Assembly (NCBI GenBank): GCA_003117195.1
Contig: BDSI01000219.1
Span: 52,349 to 116,348, forward strand
Reading direction: 5' to 3'
DNA length: 64,000 nt
Source: Eudorina sp. 2006-703-Eu-15
Taxonomy: Eukaryota > Chlorophyta > Chlorophyceae > Chlamydomonadales > Volvocaceae
A program made the translations under genes and the position numbers. Below, piece after piece: positions 54,774-64,000 of this stretch. The notes under the pieces were generated by a model. It did no database searches. It had not been told where the DNA came from and worked only from the letters and a program-made list of their open reading frames with translations. Position 1 is the first letter of the stretch. Each line of letters opens with the position of its first letter.

Positions 54774-57638
54774 ATGGCGCCCGAGTTCGCGACCGTCTTC
54801 TCGGCCATCATCGCCATCACCTCCGTGTCCATCAATCTGTACGGCGGACTGCTGACGGAGAAGCGCCGGGCGGAGCTGGCCAGAGAGGTGCGGCGGTGAT
54901 TTGGTTTGGTTTGGGGGGAAGGAGGGAAGGTGGGGGGAAAGCGCGGGAAAAGAGTGACGGAACGAACGGGAAAGGAGTGGCGGAAAAAACGGGAAAGGAG
55001 GGGGGAAAGATCGGGAAAGGAGGGGGGGAACGGGCGGGAAAGGAGGGGGGCAAAGAACGGGAAGGGAATGGAGCAAAGCGCGGGAAAGGAATGGGGCAGG
55101 GCCTCGTGGAACGCTACCCGTGCCGCAGAGAAGAGAAAAGCTGTGCCTGCGAGGCCGCATCCCTCCGCATCCCCGCAGCAGCGCATGTACGCCTACTGGC
55201 TGCAGAGTGCAGACCCGCCCTCCCTCACGCCCCAGCCACGACCAGCATGCGGCCCCTTCCGCCCCTTCCGCTCCTTCCCCTGCCCCTGCCCCCGCGATCC
55301 CCCCCCTTCCCGCGTCCACGCCCCTCCTCCCCCTCTCGCCCCCTCCCAGGTGGAGCGCGAGCGGCAGGTGATGGCGGCCCAGGACGAGGAGCGGTCCGTG
55401 GTGGCCAGGTACCGCGGGCCGCTGCTGGAGGCGACGGTGGACCTGGAGGCCCGGCTCTACCACATCGCGACGCTGACGGGGGAGTGGCGCAGCGGGGACG
55501 TGGTGTGTGAGGAGGAGGTGGTCTACACGCTGTTCACACTGGCGCAGGTGGGGGGAGGTGGGGGGAGCGGGTCGGGGGAGGGCTGGGGGCGTGCGGGATG
55601 AAGGGGAGGAGGTGGGGGGAAAGTGGGGGGAAGGGGAGGCGGTTGCTCGGTGCAGCAGCGCAGATTCGACACATGCCAACCACCCGTCTCCGGTTACCCC
55701 TCCGGCGCCATCGCGACACGCGCGACGGCCCGACACGGCGCGCGGCTCTGGCCAGCTCCCTGAGTGTCCAGTCTGCCGAGCACCAATGACGCGCCCCTCC
55801 CTGACCCCACACACCCTAGTCCCTACACCCCCTAGCCCCCCCTACCCGCACACCCGCCCCGTCCGCCCTCACCCGCCCTCCCCGCCAGTGGCTGGGCTTC
55901 TTGGAGGTGATCCGGAGGGAGGGGCCCCGCGAGCGGTCCTTCCTGCAGCGGGGCGCCCTGGGCGGCACCGGCGGACCCACGGGTCAGCCGGGGGGGGCCG
56001 GCTCGGACCCCGGCGCCACGGACACGCTGACGACGCTCGTGGAGGGGTTCCGGTTCGTGCTGTCGGCGCACCCGACCACACTGAGGAAGTGGTGAGGGGG
56101 GGTTTGCGGTGCGGTGGATGGGGGGGGGCCAAGTGGGGGGGAGGGGGGAGGGAGGGGAGCTGTGGGCGGCGGGGGGTTGAGGGGTCGTTGGGCATTGTTA
56201 CCCTGGGTGCATGTGCGTGATAAGGAAACTGAGCCGCGAGATGAGAAAGCGACGGCCATGATGACAGGAACCAGTACATGGCTGCCGGCGGCTCTAGGAC
56301 GACGTCCCAGCGCGACGTTGCCAGTGCGTCGAGTCGTGTCGTATTGTGTCGTATATGGTCCATGTCGTATTGTGTCGTATTCGGTCCATGTCGTATTGTG
56401 TCGTATTCGGTCCATGTCGTATTTGGTCGTATTTGGTCCATGTCGTGCTGCGAGCTGAACGGCGTCTCAGCCTTGTCGTTGCCTCGGGGCCCGGGCTGGC
56501 GGCGGGACACCCCTTTCGAGACACAACGAAGCGTGTACGGCTTCCGGTACGGCGCCGCAGGTACGAGCAAGGGGACGACCGAGAGCACCCCGGCTGCCGC
56601 TCCCGCGCGCTGATGCTGCGGGGCACGCCCGCGCTGCCGGAGGAGCTGTCGTACGGCAATGGCGGCGCGTGGGGCTATCGGCCGCCGCCCCCGCCGCCGC
56701 TTGCCCTGCCCAGCGGCGCTTGGTCGGGGGGAAACGGGTACGGCATCCCGACGTCGACGGGGCTGCCCGGCAGCGGCGGGGGGACTGTCGCAGCGGCGCC
56801 GCCGCTGCCGTACGGATGGCAGCGCGCGGGGGCGTCGCCGCCGTGGATGGCGGGCGGGGACAGGATGGCGCACCATCTCAGCGTGCCGCCGCCGCCCACC
56901 ATGCCGGTGGTGCTGTACGACAACGCGCGAGGGGCCGCGGCGGCGGCGGCGGGAACGCCGGGGCTTGCGGCGGGGTCGATGACGGGCTCGGAGCTCGTCA
57001 TTGGTGAGGCTGCCGGTGTCGTACTTCGTGCGCTGGTCAGGGCCGTATCAGGAGTTTTCCTCGGGAGGTTTTCCCCTTGGAGAGGGAGACGGGTGGCGTC
57101 GGCCCTGTTGGGCCGTCAAAAGCAAAGTGCCTGTTTTGGGGGCGGGTTGGGGTTTGAACTTTTGGGGGCCGCTTTCCGGCTTCCAATGGCGCGCGGCAGC
57201 CTCGCTGTGCGGTCCTGTAAGCCTTGGGGCGCCGTCTTATGCGGGCGAATCTGCAAACCCAGAGCGGGCTCTAGGGCATGCGCCCCCCCCTCTCCCCGTG
57301 TCGGCCTGTGGACCCGGGCGCGGGTGCGGCCACCCGCGCCCGCCAGCGATCCGCCGCGACCCGCGGCCCCCGACCCCCTCTTTTTAAGTTCACCACCCAG
57401 ACAGCGAACCCGCAAAACCTCATATTGTGACGCGCTCAACCGCATCGCATGACTGGGCACGGGGCCGGCCGCCCAAGTCGTCCACAAAGTCGTCCCGACC
57501 ATGCCGTACCAGGGAGCTTGGACGAGAATGAGCTGGCAGCGGCGGGGCTCGGTCTACCCGACGCGGAGCTGCTCGCGGGGGAGCTCATCCTGCAGGCGAA
57601 TGCGGCCGCCGCCGCCGCCGCCGCGGCGGCCACCGCGG

Positions 57639-57671
<33 letters not shown>

Positions 57672-60356
57672 GAATGACGACGACGGCGCCAGTGGCGCCG
57701 GCGGCCGCGGCCGCCATTGCGGCGGCGGAGCTGTACGGCAGCAGCCTGGCCAGTTTGAGCAGCTTCAGCAGCCTCAGCAGCTTCGACGAGATGACCTTCT
57801 CGCTGCCGGCGACGACGGCGGCGGGGGGTACGGGTGGCGGCGGGCGGCGGTCTGCCCCTCGTGACGTGTTCCATGTGTCCCGTGGGTCGCAGAGGTCCAT
57901 CGGCTCCATGATGGTGGTGACACCCATGGGTGGGTGACTGGGTGGGGGGGTGGGTGGGTGGGTGGGGTGGGGTGGGGTGGGGGTGGGTGGGTGGGTGGGT
58001 GGGTGGGTGGGTGGGTGGGTGGGTGGGTGGGGGGGGGGGGGTGGGTGGGGGGGGGGGGGGGGGGTGGGTGGGTGGGTGGGTGGGTGGGTGGGTGGGTGGG
58101 TGGGTGGGTGGGTGGGTGGGTGGTGGGTGGGTGGGGGGGGGGGGGGGGGGGTGGGTGGGTGGGTGGGTGGGTGGGTGGGTGGGTGGGTGGGGGGGGGGTG
58201 GGGGGGTGGGTGGGTGGGGGGGGTGGGTGCGTTACTGGCCCTGCCGGCCACCCGAGGATGACGGGGTCAGGTGGGACGGGTGGTGTGCGCGCAGAGCGGG
58301 GTCTGTTGGGTCTGTTGGGTCTGTTGTTTGTGTGGTTACCGTATGTTGGTGTGGAGCTGTGTGCACATGGATGACATCGTTTGGGTATCCATCCGGGTGG
58401 TTGCTGCCGCCGCCGCCTCCTCCGGGCCAGGCAGGACATCGGTTGGGTTGGCCGGCCGGCCGTGGGTGGGTGGGTGCATGCCTCCGCGCGCGTGGGAGCG
58501 GCCAAAGCAGCCCAGTGCCGTACATATCGTCGTACACTTGAGTCCCACTGCCGCCTCCCCCGTTGTTGGAACGCCCATTGATCCCGCTTCCGTCTTCCCG
58601 CTCTGCCCCCTCCCTCGCCCCATCCGTGACCGACGGGTCGCCGTCCCCCGCAGGCGCCAGCCGCCACTACACACTGAGTTACGGCGACTTCTACAACCGG
58701 TGGGTGGGGAGTCGGGGGGGTGGGGGTCCGCCGTCCCGGGGAGCCGAGGTCGGGTGTGGACGGATCCTTAACCCGACGGCGGCCTCACCCTCCCCCGCCC
58801 CCAACCCGCCGTCAGTCACCCACACCGCCCCATGCCGCCCCACACCACACCACGACATACCACACATTACCACACACACGCCGCACCGCACCGCACCGCA
58901 CCACACCAGACCTCGCTGACACGCCCGGCCCTCCCGCAACGCACCGCGGTGCAGCTTCATGATACCGACCGGGTTCGTGCTGTACTGTACTGCACTGTAC
59001 GGTACTGTACTGTCCCGTCGTATGGTACAGGTACTACCTTGACGACTTCTTTGCCAGCTGGCTCCGGCCCGTACATACGGACATTCTGGCGCTTGTGGGC
59101 GGCCGTACGTGGCGGGGTCAAGGGCCCTTCCCTCTGAACAGGTGTGGTACTGTACCGTACTGCACTGTACTGCACTGTACTGTACTGCACTGTACTGTAC
59201 TGTACTGCACTGTACTGCACTGTACTGCACTGAGGGGCCGTGGGGACGAGCGGGCGGCGAACTGGACCGCGGCGGGATGGGTCCCTGACGCCCCGCCCCC
59301 TGACCCTTGAGCTGGGGGGCTCCTCGCCGCCCGGGGAAGGGAGGGAGGGGGAGAGGGGGCCCCGATATCGTCCCGGACTGACGCTGCCCGGACCCCTCCA
59401 ACCGATGAGCCCTCCATGGTCAGGCTGCCCACTGGATGCCGTACTACTGCCACCCGCGCCTCCCCCTCCCCCTCCCCCTCCCTCCAGGTGGACTCGGCTG
59501 CTGCTGCTGCAGCAGCTGCTGGTGGAGACCATCGAGGTGCTGGACCCGGCGCATGTACGGGTGCCCGCCAACCGACGTGTCGTACTCGCGCCGGTGCAGT
59601 ACAAGCCCGCTCCGGAGCTGGAGGTGTACAGGTAGGGCCGCATCTCCACACCTGCACAGGTAGGGCACACACACCCTGCACACACAGAAAGCCTACAATC
59701 CATGGGAACCGTCCAAGGACCCCAACCGGCTCCAATGTTGTTGCAAGTTTATTGTATTTTAGAGTTATGTCCTTTTAGTTTAGGGTTATGTCATTTTAGT
59801 TTTTTTGTTTTAGGGTTTCAGTTTAACCCGTGTGGTGTTTGTCAACTGTTGCGACCCCCCCTCCACCCCCCGGGGGGACAGGGCTCGAATGCAGGACATG
59901 AGCCAGCTCGAGTCGCCTCTGCTGATGCAGCAGGAGGCAGCAGGGGGCCAGGCGGGCGGACCCGTGGGTCGGCTGCTGGAGTGGGCGCGGCGGGTCGCCG
60001 CCGGGTCCTCCTCCGCCCCCTTCATGGCCGCCTCCATTGTCTCCCCCTCCGGCGCAACCCCCTCCTCCCCCTCCTCCTCCTCCTCCTCCGCCGCCGCCTC
60101 CTCGGGACAAGCAGACGCTGCTGAACCTGCACCGGCCGTTCCTGTTGCCGCTGCTGCTTCTGCTGCTGCTACTGCTGTTGGGGCTTCAGAGTCCGGGCCC
60201 GCTGCGAACGGCCCAGGCGGCGGGAACGGCGGCGGCGCTGGGGCGTCTCCGGCGCCGATGGCGCCACAGGGGCCGCCGCAGCCGCAGCTGCAGCAGTCTG
60301 TTCAGAGCGGACTGGCGTCCGGATCCGGATCCGGAACGGGATCGATGGGGCGGTAG
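54774..60356 (+). CDS. Membrane-anchored protein of unknown function, nine exons
   Basis: Exons: 54774-54887, 55350-55547, 55889-56091, 56561-57003, 57513-57929, 58654-58699, 59031-59141, 59488-59631, 59882-60356; 2151 nt, 716 residues if ATG 54774 is used, all phases agree. An N-terminal hydrophobic segment (FATVFSAIIAITSVSINLYGG) is followed by a charged helix and a folded-looking region: RYRGPLLEATVDLEARLYHI, EVVYTLFTLAQ|WLGFLEVIRRE, TLVEGFRFVLSAHPTTLRKW. After low-complexity Gly/Pro and Ala inserts the order returns: RSIGSMMVVTPMG, RHYTLSYGDFYNR|YYLDDF, WLRPVHTDILALVGG, WTRLLLLQQLLVETIEVLDP. The tail is Ser/Ala/Gly-rich. I do not recognise a named family, but clean splicing and alternation of conserved-looking blocks with simple inserts support a real gene. 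The frame is open upstream of 54774, so the N-terminus may be longer. Most introns carry their own tandem repeat. Confidence 0.7.
54905..55100 (+). repeat. Polypurine tandem repeat in intron 1
   Basis: Nearly 200 nt of sense-strand purine built from GGGAAAGGAGGGGG-like units with short CG-containing spacers (AAAGCGC, AACGGGC). It starts within 20 nt of the exon 1 donor. Confidence 0.85.
56337..56440 (+). repeat. Four 26-bp tandem repeats in intron 3
   Basis: Four consecutive copies of TGTCGTATTGTGTCGTATTCGGTCCA with small changes; each contains an internal GTCGTAT duplication. A truncated fifth copy follows at 56441. Confidence 0.95.
57930..58230 (+). repeat. (GGGT)n tract at a 5' splice site, G-quadruplex prone
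   Basis: About 300 nt of GGGT, GGGGT and poly-G tracts, G-rich on the sense strand. The first repeat supplies the GTGGGT donor of exon 5 (exon ends 57929). With runs of three or more G separated by single T, it meets the usual G-quadruplex pattern many times over. Confidence 0.95.
58975..59232 (+). repeat. TGTAC/TGCAC pentamer arrays in two consecutive introns
   Basis: Two separate blocks of the same pentamer repeat: 58975-59023 just before exon 7, and about 59146-59232 just after it. The palindrome GTAC recurs, so transcripts could pair within or between the two introns that flank the 111-nt exon 59031-59141. The coordinates span the exon between them. Confidence 0.85.
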
Positions 60357-63663
<3,307 letters not shown>

Positions 63664-63840
63664 CTACAGCCCCCGGCGTTCCCCGGTCAGCGGATTGAGG
63701 AACAGCGCGGGGCGGCCGCCGGGTCCACTGCCTGCGGCGGCACTGCGCCCCCCGGCGGCGGGCATCTGCCCCTCCGCCCCCGCCCCCGCCCCCGCCTCCG
63801 CCTGAGCGCTTCCGGAGCCGAACTTGCGCTGCACCGCCGC
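63664..63840 (-). CDS. Terminal exon of a gene running off the right edge
   Basis: After a pyrimidine-rich tract and AG acceptor (minus strand CGTGCGGGACAG), a 177-nt exon reads AAVQRKFGSGSAQAEAGAGA, then a Gly/Ala-rich stretch, and ends GGRPALFLNPLTGERRGL with a TAG stop. Splice signal, phase and the non-repetitive ending suggest a real C-terminal exon. The upstream intron contains a (CA)n tract (63923-63952 on the plus strand as GT) and leaves the window. The protein family cannot be judged from 58 residues. Confidence 0.42.
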   Translation of the reverse strand, partial: AAVQRKFGSGSAQAEAGAGAGAEGQMPAAGGRSAAAGSGPGGRPALFLNPLTGERRGL

Positions 63841-63916
63841 CTGTCCCGCACGTGGAGGGAGGGGGTTGGTGGGAGGAAGCGGCCTCAGGCCAGCGACGCG
63901 AGGTGTGTCTGTGTGT

Positions 63917-63956
<40 letters not shown>

Positions 63957-64000
63957 AGAAACTGAGGCGCCGCCTGTGTGTGCATTAGTAAGCAGGCCGG

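Noticed and set aside
53802..55814. Very long frames (365 codons plus, 428 and 586 codons minus)
   Set aside because: Low-complexity Pro/Ala/Arg/Gly products of high GC; the minus frames oppose the better-supported spliced gene. The plus frame may include a real N-terminal extension but cannot be proven.

Overview
The window is nuclear DNA of a green alga, most likely a volvocine chlorophyte (Chlamydomonas/Gonium/Volvox group). The reasons are GC-rich, heavily interrupted genes with short GT-AG introns, alanine/glycine/glutamine-rich linkers in the proteins, abundant (GT)n and minisatellite DNA, a Ty1/copia element, and a pair of algal/plant-type ER chaperone genes. The genus is inference; nothing here fixes the species.

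Layout. 1-3540 is a 149-bp satellite interrupted by an internally rearranged copia element (425-2791) with LTRs, a 5-bp target duplication and a half-tRNA-type primer site. 4230-7250 is a degenerate GC-rich satellite that ends in a 47-bp palindrome. 7368-14839 (+) is a nine-exon gene for a SAM-like plus P-loop NTPase protein, with an in-frame TAG near its end. 14840-16200 holds gene debris, including one orphan cullin exon. 16958-17891 is a 36/30-bp minisatellite. 20521-26077 (-) is a complete 14-exon HSP90B/GRP94 gene ending in KDEL. 30037-33571 (+) is a complete 8-exon BiP gene ending in HDEL. 37602-47250 (+) is a large membrane protein whose middle resembles the C-terminal half of long plant SBP/SPL proteins but which has no SBP box. 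54774-60356 (+) is a nine-exon conserved-looking membrane-anchored protein of unknown function. 63664-63840 (-) is the last exon of a gene that runs off the right edge.

Function. The only clear functional module is the divergent pair HSP90B (GRP94) and BiP. Both have signal peptides and ER retention tails, so both act in the ER lumen in protein folding and ER quality control. They are about 4 kb apart, and that gap contains two related LINE-like 3' ends. The other genes have no evident pathway link.

Exon models were built by hand from splice sites. In the five multi-exon genes every junction I give keeps the reading frame (2430 nt for HSP90B and 1965 nt for BiP, both divisible by three). A recurring theme is private tandem repeats inside introns, several directly abutting splice sites. 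Large stretches (18150-20500, 33600-37600, 47250-54770, 60360-63660) show no gene I can support.
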